Shown here in pieces: positions 1 to 5,539 of a stretch of 5,539 nt of DNA. Under the pieces are notes generated by a model. It ran no database searches. It was not told where the DNA came from and worked only from the letters and a program-made list of their open reading frames with translations. The DNA lies in assembly GCA_019118725.1 (NCBI GenBank), contig DWYO01000310.1, forward strand, positions 1-5,539. Reading direction: 5' to 3'. Each line of letters starts with the position of its first letter. Position 1 is the stretch's first letter. The translations under genes were made by a program, and so were the position numbers. The DNA comes from Candidatus Parabacteroides intestinavium (GTDB lineage: Bacteria > Bacteroidota > Bacteroidia > Bacteroidales > Tannerellaceae).

Positions 1-33
1 ACGGATAAACTAAAAAACTACTTATAGTAATAC

Positions 34-86
34 ATTCATTGATTCACCTATGTGATGCCATAATTCACCTAAGTGAATCAATGAAT
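34..86. repeat. Nested inverted and tandem repeat downstream of purH
   Basis: Two perfect 14-nt arms, ATTCATTGATTCAC at 34-47 and GTGAATCAATGAAT at 73-86, form an inverted repeat around a 25-nt loop. Within it sit two near-identical 14-mers, ATTCACCTATGTGA (42-55) and ATTCACCTAAGTGA (63-76). They differ at one base and are offset by exactly 21 bp. Each is itself a small palindrome: TCAC/GTGA in the first, ATTCAC/GTGAAT in the second. The region can therefore fold as one long hairpin or as two short ones. No T-run follows the stem on either strand, so it is not a standard intrinsic terminator. It may be a dispersed intergenic repeat, a processing or 3'-end-stabilising hairpin for purH mRNA, or a paired protein-binding site for the next gene downstream, which lies outside the window. 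The structure is seen directly; the function is unknown. Confidence 0.75.
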
Positions 87-96
87 AGATACCCTA

Positions 97-1620
97 TTAA
101 TGTCTAAAATGGCGGACTCCCGTCTTAACCATTGCCAATCCATGCTCATTGCAATAAGCCACAGACTGATCATCCCGGATAGATCCACCCGGTTGAATGA
201 TTGCCGTGATACCCGCCTTGTCTGCTATTTCCACACAATCCGGGAATGGGAAGAAAGCATCTGAAGCCATTACCGCTCCGTTCAAATCGAAGTTAAACGA
301 CTTCGCTTTCTCAATGGCTTGCTTCAATGCATCCACACGAGAGGTCTGTCCGATGCCACTTGCACACAATTGTTTGTTCTTAACCAACGTAATTGCATTG
401 GATTTGCTGTTCTTAACAATCTTATTGGCGAACAACAAATCTTCTACTTCCGGTTCAGACGGTTGTTTGCTGGTCATCGGCTCCAAATCCACATCTGTCT
501 GGATACTCAAATCCTTTTCCTGCATCAATACCCCATTCAGCAAAGAGCGGAATTGCATCGGGCAAGTCTTGCAGTCCTTGCGTACCAAGATGATACGGTT
601 TTTCTTCTGTTCCAAAATAGCCAAGGCATCAGCATCGTAAGCCGGAGCAATCAAGACTTCAAAGAAAATCTTATTGATTTCCTCAGCCACTTCTTTATTA
701 ATCGTTGCATTGGTAATCAGAATACCTCCGAATGCAGAAACCGGATCACCGGCCAAAGCATCCTTCCATGCCTCCAATACCGTAGAACGTGAAGCCACAC
801 CACACGGATTATTATGCTTCAGCACGGCAAATGTCAATTCGTCAAATTCATTGATCAAGTTGACCGCCGCATCGATATCCAGCAAATTGTTGTAAGAAAT
901 TTCTTTACCATGCAATTGTTCGAACATCTCATTGAACTTACCATAGAAACGGCCTGTCTGATGAGGATTTTCTCCATAACGAAGGTGCATCGGCTCGTCT
1001 ACAGCTGCACGGAAATAAGAACCGGCACGATTATCGAAGTAATTGAAAATAGCGGTATCATATCCCGAAGAGACTGCAAAAGCCTCTTTGGCAAACCACT
1101 TACGGTCATCCAAAGTCGTTTCTGCACCTTTTTCGTTCAGCAATTGCATCAACGGAGCATATTGATGCTTGGAAGCTACAATCACTACATCTTTGAAGTT
1201 CTTTGCAGCCGCGCGGATCAAAGAGATTCCGCCTATATCAATTTTCTCTATAATAGCCTGTTCTTCTGCACCCGAAGCGACTGTTTCTTCGAATGGATAC
1301 AAATCAACGATGACCAAGTCGATTTCCGGAATTTCATAGTGAGCCAACTGCTCTTTGTCGCCATCATTTTCGCGCCGGGCCAAAATGCCCCCGAACACTT
1401 TCGGATGTAAAGTCTTCACACGTCCGCCTAATATGGAAGGATACCCCGTCAAATCTTCTACGGCATCACACGGAATACCTAATGATTCGATAAAAGCCTT
1501 CGTTCCACCGGTCGAAACAAATGTAACTCCTTCTTCATGGAGTTTTCTTAAAATCTCATCCAGACCATCTTTATGGTACACAGAAACAAGTGCACGCTTA
1601 ATTCGTTTTGTTTCAGTCAT
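97..1620 (-). CDS. purH: Bifunctional AICAR formyltransferase / IMP cyclohydrolase PurH
   Basis: This cytosolic enzyme catalyses the last two steps of de novo purine synthesis: AICAR plus 10-formyl-THF to FAICAR, then cyclisation to IMP. The 507-residue length is close to the usual 510-530. The N-terminal cyclohydrolase domain (about residues 5-150) carries STGGT (36-40), RVKTLHP with Lys69, DLYPF with Tyr108, and IDIGG-SLIRAAAKN with Asp128 and Lys140. These match the active-site positions known in the family. The transformylase domain (about 200-507) has RYGENPHQ (214-221), the catalytic Lys268-His269 pair in KHNNPCG, SAFGG (295-299), SGIGQTSRVDA (421-431), ASDAFFPFPD (452-461) and QPGGSIRD (476-483). 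It ends in the typical RHFRH. The ATG follows an A-rich leader without a clear Shine-Dalgarno sequence, as is common in Bacteroidota. The stop TAA is followed directly by an in-frame TAG. It is separated from the upstream antiporter gene by 115 bp containing its own candidate promoter, so it is probably transcribed independently. One oddity is Phe76 in HPKVFGG, where many bacterial and animal homologues have His. Confidence 0.98.
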   Translation of the reverse strand: MTETKRIKRALVSVYHKDGLDEILRKLHEEGVTFVSTGGTKAFIESLGIPCDAVEDLTGYPSILGGRVKTLHPKVFGGILARRENDGDKEQLAHYEIPEIDLVIVDLYPFEETVASGAEEQAIIEKIDIGGISLIRAAAKNFKDVVIVASKHQYAPLMQLLNEKGAETTLDDRKWFAKEAFAVSSGYDTAIFNYFDNRAGSYFRAAVDEPMHLRYGENPHQTGRFYGKFNEMFEQLHGKEISYNNLLDIDAAVNLINEFDELTFAVLKHNNPCGVASRSTVLEAWKDALAGDPVSAFGGILITNATINKEVAEEINKIFFEVLIAPAYDADALAILEQKKNRIILVRKDCKTCPMQFRSLLNGVLMQEKDLSIQTDVDLEPMTSKQPSEPEVEDLLFANKIVKNSKSNAITLVKNKQLCASGIGQTSRVDALKQAIEKAKSFNFDLNGAVMASDAFFPFPDCVEIADKAGITAIIQPGGSIRDDQSVAYCNEHGLAMVKTGVRHFRH

Positions 1621-1655
1621 TTTTATTTAGTTGTTTACGTTAAAATTCGAGAACA

Positions 1656-1663
1656 CAAAATTA
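1656..1663 (-). promoter_or_regulatory. Candidate purH promoter, -7 box
   Basis: The minus strand reads TAATTTTG here, a full match to the Bacteroides -7 consensus TAnnTTTG. It would place a transcription start near 1648-1650, giving a leader of roughly 30 nt before the purH ATG. No TTG box is found about 20 nt upstream (the nearest TTG leaves only a 13-nt spacer), so the call rests on the -7 element and its position alone. Confidence 0.4.
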
Positions 1664-1680
1664 GTGATTTATTTTTCAAT

Positions 1681-1703
1681 TCTTTCCATAATAAGCGGAA
1701 AGA
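1681..1703 (-). terminator. Small hairpin between the antiporter gene and purH
   Basis: TCTTTCC (1681-1687) and GGAAAGA (1697-1703) are perfect 7-bp arms around a 9-nt loop. The hairpin lies 33 nt past the antiporter stop codon, just upstream of the candidate purH promoter. On the minus strand it is followed by ATTGAAAAAT rather than a T-run, so intrinsic termination would be weak. It may instead protect the 3' end of the antiporter mRNA. The hairpin is visible; the terminator role is a guess from position. Confidence 0.35.
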
Positions 1704-1735
1704 GATAATTTTTAACACCACTTTTTATTATTTAC

Positions 1736-3829
1736 TCAGCTTAGAAGCTGGTTTATCCGGTACGTTGTCAATCCGTCATAACGCTCATCCAGGTCATCAT
1801 CCAGCACTTTAGCCTCTTGTTCCGACAGAAGTCCGTCTTTAACGAACTGATTGACTGCACGCTTTTCATTAGCAAGCAACATACGGATAGCCTTACGAGT
1901 CACACCACACCGGTAAGATATCGGGAATTCCTGGGAAAGAGAGTTCAATACCTCTCCGATGTGATTGATGTTTTCTTGAATTTCACTACGCAACTGCCCC
2001 AAAGCCTGTTTCTCTGCGGTAGAAAGGACCTCGGATTGCTCGAATTCTTCCACCAGCTTCAACGCTTCTTTTTGAGTGATGATGAATCCACGTCCTAAAT
2101 CATATCCGTTGATGACCCATTCATGCGAAAATCGGTCCCACCAGTTTTTCACGACCGAAATCTGCTTAAGCCGACGGATGAGAAGAGGCTGTCTGTAATA
2201 TTTGAAGATCCATTTTCGCTGAGATAAAGACATGTGTCCATCCCGATCATATTGTTCGTCTAAGGCATTTACCAAGATACGCAAAGAGACGTTAGAGATG
2301 ATACCTTCATTGTACAAACTCCAACAAGCGGTTTTCTCTTTTTTCAATACGCGCAGGCGGACATCGGCAAGGACATCCCGTGTCAGGATAGATACATCCG
2401 GAGCCTGTTCCTGTTCCGGCATGAATTTCTCGACCAAAGTCCAGTTAGACATTTCCAAGGCCTCACGTTTCTTCAGCTTATCCAAATATTTTTCCGTGCT
2501 ATCAGCTATTTGCTTCTTGATACTGTAATCCAATAACATTTTGGCCGAAGGAACCTTAGTCAGTCCCAGCTTTTGCAAGAACCAACGCATGGTAGTGGCA
2601 TTTACGCATAAGGTAAGTGTTACGATACCACCGGTAAAAAGCAATATTTGGCGACGGATATCTTCCGGAATGGCCAGTGTGTATGAAACCATCAAAGCCA
2701 AAGTCAATCCCAATGCACCACGCAATCCGCCCCATCCTAAGATGAAGGATTCACGCATAGTCAATCCGTATCCGGCCTTTTTCATAAACGGATACAAAAC
2801 AGCAATCATCAGCATACGGGCGATATTGACACCAATATATACCGCTATCAGCAATAAGAAACTGCTCCATGTTAAATCGACCTTCAACGCGATCACAATT
2901 CCCACGATGATGAATATAAGCGTATTGGCCATATAAGCCATCAGTTCCCAAAATTGGCCCATAAACCGGTTGACCTCCGGTTTCAGGCGAGGACGTCCGA
3001 TATAAGTAATTGTCAAACCAAATGCCACCAAGGCGATAACCCCGGATACATCCAAAAAGCTTTGCGCCAAGATAAACGTAATGTAAGAGGATACGATAAT
3101 CACACTGTTCTGCACCGACTCGTCACCGCCTACCTTATCCAGAAACCAGATAGTGAATCGGGCGGTTACCCAACCTAATAAGACACCTCCAAATACAACC
3201 AGCAGGAAGTTCAGAATAGGAGACATCTCGGTTCCTCCCGTTGCGGAGTAAACTCCGAAGAAAATCATGAACAAGACGATACCGGTTCCATCATTCAGCA
3301 TGGATTCGGCATCAACTAGTGTAGAAAAGCGTTTGCTTGTACCGAGTTCTTTTAATAGGGCAACCACAGCAACCGGGTCAGTCGCACTGATTAAGGCTCC
3401 GAACATCAACGCATAACTCCAATTCCATCCGCTACATTCCGGGACAAAATAGGCCAGTCCCATAATCAACGCTCCAATCAGGAACATAGATATAACCATA
3501 CCCGGCCCGGCAAGGAGAGTGGAGTTTAACAAAGACTTGCGGAATACATGCAAATCCAGTTCGTAAGCGCCATCAAATATCAACAAGGGAAGAAAAATAT
3601 AAAGAATCAAATCAGGATCCATATTTCCGGCAAAATCAACCGCCGGTTTCAATATTCCTGCAGTTTGCAAAACACCGAACCGGTCCAACAATCCGAGTAA
3701 GATACCCAAAGCGAATAACCCGACCGTATAAGGGAAGTTCGTCTTTTTCAATACTGATTTTAGAATTGCGCCGAAAAACAGACAGATTACGACAAAAAAC
3801 AAGGGCGCAAGTAGCGAATTCGTTTCCAT
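1736..3829 (-). CDS. CPA1-family Na+/H+ antiporter with long cytoplasmic tail
   Basis: This is a predicted inner-membrane cation/proton antiporter of the CPA1 (NhaP/NHE) family, exchanging Na+ (possibly K+ or Li+) for H+ in pH and salt homeostasis. Residues 1 to about 420 are a hydrophobic Na_H_Exchanger domain with about a dozen likely membrane segments. Family motifs are FDGAYELD (85-92), SATDPVAVVALLKELG (148-163) with Asp151, ESMLNDGTGIVLF (175-187) with Glu175 and the Asn179-Asp180 pair, Arg338 in NIARML, and GWGGLRGALGL (365-375) with Arg370. The NHE-like ND pair suggests electroneutral exchange; that is family inference, not shown here. Residues from about 425 to 697 are hydrophilic and charged, forming a cytoplasmic tail of about 270 residues, long for a bacterial NhaP. 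I recognise no cNMP-binding or TrkA domain in it. The ATG at 3829 is preceded by TTGAGGAA, a purine stretch very close to the start. A structured inverted repeat lies 42-99 nt upstream. The ion specificity, and hence a gene symbol, cannot be assigned from sequence alone. Confidence 0.92.
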   Translation of the reverse strand: METNSLLAPLFFVVICLFFGAILKSVLKKTNFPYTVGLFALGILLGLLDRFGVLQTAGILKPAVDFAGNMDPDLILYIFLPLLIFDGAYELDLHVFRKSLLNSTLLAGPGMVISMFLIGALIMGLAYFVPECSGWNWSYALMFGALISATDPVAVVALLKELGTSKRFSTLVDAESMLNDGTGIVLFMIFFGVYSATGGTEMSPILNFLLVVFGGVLLGWVTARFTIWFLDKVGGDESVQNSVIIVSSYITFILAQSFLDVSGVIALVAFGLTITYIGRPRLKPEVNRFMGQFWELMAYMANTLIFIIVGIVIALKVDLTWSSFLLLIAVYIGVNIARMLMIAVLYPFMKKAGYGLTMRESFILGWGGLRGALGLTLALMVSYTLAIPEDIRRQILLFTGGIVTLTLCVNATTMRWFLQKLGLTKVPSAKMLLDYSIKKQIADSTEKYLDKLKKREALEMSNWTLVEKFMPEQEQAPDVSILTRDVLADVRLRVLKKEKTACWSLYNEGIISNVSLRILVNALDEQYDRDGHMSLSQRKWIFKYYRQPLLIRRLKQISVVKNWWDRFSHEWVINGYDLGRGFIITQKEALKLVEEFEQSEVLSTAEKQALGQLRSEIQENINHIGEVLNSLSQEFPISYRCGVTRKAIRMLLANEKRAVNQFVKDGLLSEQEAKVLDDDLDERYDGLTTYRINQLLS

Positions 3830-3870
3830 TTCCTCAATATTATAATATCAACCTAAACAATTTCATTAAA

Positions 3871-3928
3871 AAGCTGTTTTGAACTTATTCCACCTTTTTC
3901 CGATTTCCGAAGAAATTCAAAACAGCTT
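3871..3928 (-). promoter_or_regulatory. Structured inverted repeat in front of the antiporter gene
   Basis: Arms AAGCTGTTTTGAA (3871-3883) and TTCAAAACAGCTT (3916-3928) are perfectly complementary over 13 bp around a 32-nt loop. Read on the minus strand, the first arm is followed immediately by TTTCTTCGGAAA (3904-3915), a 4-bp stem capped by a C(UUCG)G tetraloop. The loop also contains a purine-rich AAGGTGG. The second arm runs into TTTTT then AATG, so the element resembles an intrinsic terminator for minus-strand transcription. It could be a back-up terminator for the tRNA unit or an attenuator-like leader of the antiporter gene. The structure is certain from the sequence; the role is inferred. 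Confidence 0.55.
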
Positions 3929-3951
3929 CTTAATCAATCCGAATACCCCCG

Positions 3952-4000
3952 AAAAAACGAAAAAAGAGAAACCTCTTCCTCACTTAGAAATGGCTTCTCT
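3952..4000 (-). terminator. Intrinsic terminator of the tRNA-Tyr/tRNA-Gly unit
   Basis: On the minus strand AGAGAAGCC (4000-3992) pairs with GGTTTCTCT (3973-3965) over 9 bp including one G-U pair, with an 18-nt loop. The stem is followed at once by TTTTT, CG and TTTTTT (3964-3952). It begins 6 nt past the 3' end of mature tRNA-Gly, the expected place for termination of the tRNA transcript. Confidence 0.85.
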
Positions 4001-4006
4001 CCGATG

Positions 4007-4079
4007 AGCGGAAGACGGGGCTCAAACCCGCGACCCCCAGCTTGGAAGGCTAGTGCTCTATCAACTGAGCTACTTCCGC
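4007..4079 (-). tRNA. tRNA-Gly (anticodon TCC)
   Basis: The 73-nt cloverleaf is read on the minus strand. The acceptor stem GCGGAAG (4079-4073) pairs with CTTCCGC (4014-4008), and the discriminator base is T. The D-arm contains AGCTCAGTTGATAGAGC. The anticodon stem CTAGC/GCTGG holds loop CTTCCAA, with anticodon TCC at 4044-4046, which reads GGA/GGG glycine codons. The T-arm is GCGGG-TTTGAGC-CCCGT. CCA is not encoded, so it must be added by CCA-adding nucleotidyltransferase. It lies 16 nt downstream of tRNA-Tyr and is probably co-transcribed with it. Confidence 0.97.
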
Positions 4080-4095
4080 AAATCAATTTATTCTG

Positions 4096-4178
4096 TGGGC
4101 AGTGATGGATTCGAACCACCGAAGGCGTAAGCCAGCTGAGTTACAGTCAGCCCCATTTGGCCACTCTGGTAACTGCCC
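4096..4178 (-). tRNA. tRNA-Tyr (anticodon GTA)
   Basis: This is an 83-nt class II tRNA on the minus strand. The acceptor stem GGGCAGT (4178-4172) pairs with ACTGCCC (4103-4097), and the discriminator base is A. The anticodon stem GCTGA/TCAGC carries loop CTGTAAC, with anticodon GTA at 4142-4144. The extra arm has a GGC-TTAC-GCC stem-loop, the long variable arm expected of bacterial tRNA-Tyr. The T-arm is GGTGG-TTCGAAT-CCATC. CCA is not encoded. It is the first gene of a two-tRNA unit and its mature 5' end lies only 28 nt after the ribH stop codon. Confidence 0.97.
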
Positions 4179-4194
4179 TTCCCTAATTGCGCTG

Positions 4195-4225
4195 CAAAGG
4201 TATATATTAATTTTGTAACTTGCAA
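4195..4225 (-). promoter_or_regulatory. Promoter of the tRNA-Tyr/tRNA-Gly unit
   Basis: On the minus strand, TTG at 4225-4223 is followed by a 20-nt spacer and then TACCTTTG at 4202-4195. This fits the Bacteroides primary sigma consensus (-33 TTG/TTTG, -7 TAnnTTTG) in both boxes and in spacing. The start would fall near 4189, about 10 nt before the mature tRNA-Tyr 5' end at 4178. The -33 box lies inside the ribH coding region, within its Ser-Cys codons 159-160, so the promoter overlaps the end of that gene. Confidence 0.75.
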
Positions 4226-4701
4226 GAAAAATCTATCATTTTTATTGCAGTAATTGCAGCTTCGTCTCCTTTATTACCATATTTCCCCCCGGCCCGATCT
4301 TCTGCTTGTTGCATATTATCTGTAGTTAACAGTCCGAAAATGAAAGGGATATCATACATCAAGTTCAGTTCTGTCATACCTTGTGTTACACCGGAGCACA
4401 CATAATCAAAATGCGGTGTATCTCCTTTTACAACACATCCTAAAGCGATGACAGCATCAATATCTTTAGTGTCTGCTAATCTTTTTGCTGCAAAAGTCAG
4501 TTCGAAGCTTCCCGGAACTCGTCTGACAAAAATGTTTTCCGGCTTTACGCCATGTCTTTCCAACGTATTGCAAGCGCCTTCCAGAAGTTTCTCTGTGATA
4601 TGTCTGTTCCATTCGGCAACAACGATACCGATATTCATTTCTGATGCATCCGGAACGCTGTTAAAATCGTAGTCTGATAAATTCTGATAAGCTGTAGCCA
4701 T
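4207..4701 (-). CDS. ribH: 6,7-dimethyl-8-ribityllumazine synthase RibH
   Basis: This is the penultimate enzyme of riboflavin synthesis. It condenses 5-amino-6-ribitylamino-uracil with 3,4-dihydroxy-2-butanone 4-phosphate to give lumazine, and acts as cytosolic pentamers that often assemble into 60-mer capsids. The 164-residue length is usual for the family. The sequence shows VAEWNRHIT (28-36) with the substrate-stacking aromatic Trp31, RVPGSFELTFAAKRLA (61-76) forming the pyrimidine and phosphate pocket, GCVVKGDTPHFDYVC (88-102) with catalytic His97, PFIFGLLT (119-126), QAEDRAGG (132-139) with the phosphate-contacting Arg136, and GNKGDEAA (142-149). The N-terminal 20 residues before EMNIGIV are variable in the family, so the ATG at 4701 is accepted as the only obvious upstream start. 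No other rib gene is in the window, so this is a scattered rib locus. A hairpin at 4730-4772 separates it from the upstream TPR gene, so it probably has its own promoter, though I could not identify one with confidence. I see no FMN-riboswitch-like leader in the 84 bp upstream. Confidence 0.97.
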   Translation of the reverse strand: MATAYQNLSDYDFNSVPDASEMNIGIVVAEWNRHITEKLLEGACNTLERHGVKPENIFVRRVPGSFELTFAAKRLADTKDIDAVIALGCVVKGDTPHFDYVCSGVTQGMTELNLMYDIPFIFGLLTTDNMQQAEDRAGGKYGNKGDEAAITAIKMIDFSCKLQN

Positions 4702-4729
4702 AATGAGTGATCTTCTAATGAAAATAATA

Positions 4730-4772
4730 AAGGTTTCAGCAGACCTGTAGGTTATGGACTGGCTGAAACCTT
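4730..4772 (-). terminator. Hairpin terminator between the TPR gene and ribH
   Basis: AAGGTTTCAGC (4730-4740) and GCTGAAACCTT (4762-4772) form a perfect 11-bp stem. The 21-nt loop can itself fold a small ACCT/AGGT hairpin. On the minus strand the stem runs into TTTATTATTTTC. On the plus strand it runs into TTGTTTTTGATTTTTTT, so it could act in both directions. It starts 13 nt after the TPR gene stop codon, the normal place for that gene's terminator. Confidence 0.7.
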
Positions 4773-4785
4773 GTTTTTGATTTTT

Positions 4786-5463
4786 TTATTTTGCCAATGC
4801 GGTAGCGCGAGTGATATACTTGTCGATATCTGCTGCTTCCATCGAATTAAAGTATTTCTCTTTAATAAGGGTATACACCTTTACCGCATCGTTGTACTGC
4901 TGCATGCTTTCATAAGCGAAACCTGCTTTTTTCAGGTAAATCGGGCTGATGATTTCATTATCTGCAGCGTTTGCTGCTTTCTCAAAATAAGCAACACCTT
5001 CTTTGGCATTGTCCATGTTTACGTAACAATCTCCAATCAGGCCGATAATAGTCGGAGAAATCATCTTGTCGCTAGCATCAAACGACTTCAGTTTTTCTAA
5101 AGCTTTGTCATACTGGTCCAATTTGAAGTAGCAGATGCCTGCGTATGCTTTCGCCAAGTTACCGGACTGGGTATTTCCGTATTGGTCGATGATGGCCTCG
5201 AATCCTTCATAATCAGCTCCATTTCCATTTAAAGCCAATTGGAAAGAATCCTTAGCGAAATACTGCTCCCCTTTGAACAGGGCAACACTCGCTTTTTTCT
5301 GCTGCGGAATCAAATAGCCATGTCTGTAACCAAAGAATGCGCCGACAATAACCGCCAAAGCCAAAATGCCCAGCATGATTTTCTTTGAATTGTTTTCAAT
5401 AAATAGTTCCGATTTCGAAACAAGTTCTTCTACTTCTACGGTTTCCTTTTCTTTAGTAGCCAT
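4786..5463 (-). CDS. Membrane-anchored tetratricopeptide repeat protein, YfgM-like
   Basis: This 225-residue protein has a charged N-terminus (1-28, rich in Glu and Lys), one hydrophobic segment at about 29-46 (IMLGILALAVIVGAFFGY), and then a helical repeat region. The segment reads as an uncleaved signal anchor, not a cleaved signal peptide or lipobox: there is no Cys or clear cleavage site. This predicts a cytoplasmic N-terminus and a periplasmic C-terminal domain. TPR-like helix pairs are visible at about 101-128 (AKAYAGICYFKLDQYDKALEKL), 136-164 (GLIGDCYVNMDNAKEGVAYFEKA) and 173-204 (YLKKAGFAYESMQQYNDAVKVY), with a weaker one near 57-95. Size, anchor position and repeats resemble the YfgM/TPR_21 type, which in E. 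coli associates with the SecYEG translocon and periplasmic chaperones. That function is an analogy only. The ATG at 5463 follows an A/T-rich leader. It is followed by a terminator-like hairpin, so it is probably not co-transcribed with ribH. Confidence 0.85.
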   Translation of the reverse strand: MATKEKETVEVEELVSKSELFIENNSKKIMLGILALAVIVGAFFGYRHGYLIPQQKKASVALFKGEQYFAKDSFQLALNGNGADYEGFEAIIDQYGNTQSGNLAKAYAGICYFKLDQYDKALEKLKSFDASDKMISPTIIGLIGDCYVNMDNAKEGVAYFEKAANAADNEIISPIYLKKAGFAYESMQQYNDAVKVYTLIKEKYFNSMEAADIDKYITRATALAK

Positions 5464-5539
5464 AATTTATTTATTGTTATTTTAATATTTATTTCTTGAA
5501 TTCTTCAGACTTTTGAGTTTCTGAATTTTGAGTTCTGTT
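5464..5539. other. AT-rich upstream region of the TPR gene, no gene seen
   Basis: No coding sequence is supported in these 76 bases. The part next to the start codon is very A/T-rich. The distal part contains TTTTGAGTT twice on the plus strand (5511-5519 and 5526-5534), a simple short direct repeat. I find no full match to the Bacteroides promoter consensus for the TPR gene. From memory, recF lies divergently next to this pair in some Bacteroidales, but nothing in the window tests that. Confidence 0.5.

Noticed and set aside
197..1410. Several plus-strand frames of up to 198 residues opposite purH
   Set aside because: They are antisense shadows of a confidently assigned gene, have no recognisable motifs, and their compositions follow the complementary codons.
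2751..2951. 66-residue minus-strand frame inside the antiporter gene
   Set aside because: It is an out-of-frame shadow; the antiporter frame is intact with family motifs on both sides, so there is no frameshift.
3871..3928. Invertible (phase-variable) promoter of the Bacteroides type
   Set aside because: The arms are only 32 bp apart and 13 bp long, much shorter than known invertible promoter segments, and no recombinase gene is nearby. A hairpin is the simpler reading.
3934..4119. 61-residue minus-strand reading frame containing SSSVDRALAFQAGGRGFEPRLP
   Set aside because: It is translation through the tRNA-Gly gene, a well-known false ORF pattern, and the tRNA cloverleaf explains the sequence.
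4007..4178. Integration site or integrated element at the tRNA genes
   Set aside because: No integrase, no direct repeat of the tRNA 3' end and no foreign-looking cargo are seen; the flanking genes are housekeeping genes.
4702..4785. FMN riboswitch upstream of ribH
   Set aside because: The 84-bp gap is too short for an RFN element and is filled mostly by a simple 11-bp hairpin placed as a terminator.

Overview
This window looks like ordinary core chromosome from a member of the Bacteroidales, most likely Bacteroides or a close relative. The evidence is moderate GC with AT-rich intergenic DNA, A-rich start-codon contexts with little Shine-Dalgarno signal, tRNA genes without an encoded CCA, and promoter-like boxes matching the Bacteroides TTG / TAnnTTTG consensus. 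The species cannot be named from what is visible. All genes lie on the minus strand, so transcription runs from high to low coordinates.

Layout in transcription order: (1) 5464-5539 is a short AT-rich upstream region. (2) 4786-5463 encodes a membrane-anchored TPR protein of YfgM-like architecture. (3) A strong hairpin at 4730-4772 separates it from ribH. (4) 4207-4701 is ribH, lumazine synthase. (5) A two-gene tRNA unit follows, tRNA-Tyr(GTA) at 4096-4178 and tRNA-Gly(TCC) at 4007-4079. Its own promoter has an upstream box inside the last codons of ribH, and an intrinsic terminator lies at 3952-4000. (6) A structured 13-bp inverted repeat with a nested UUCG hairpin lies at 3871-3928, just before the next gene. 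(7) 1736-3829 encodes a CPA1-type Na+/H+ antiporter with a long cytoplasmic tail. (8) A 115-bp gap holds a small hairpin and a candidate promoter. (9) 97-1620 is purH, the bifunctional enzyme of the last two steps of IMP synthesis. (10) 1-96 holds an unusual nested inverted repeat and tandem repeat after purH.

The genes do not form one pathway. They are separately transcribed housekeeping units: purine synthesis, riboflavin synthesis, translation, cation/pH homeostasis and an envelope TPR protein. I see no mobile element, CRISPR array, toxin-antitoxin pair, prophage or defence cassette, and no broken genes. The points worth a second look are noncoding: the repeat structure downstream of purH and the structured leader in front of the antiporter.
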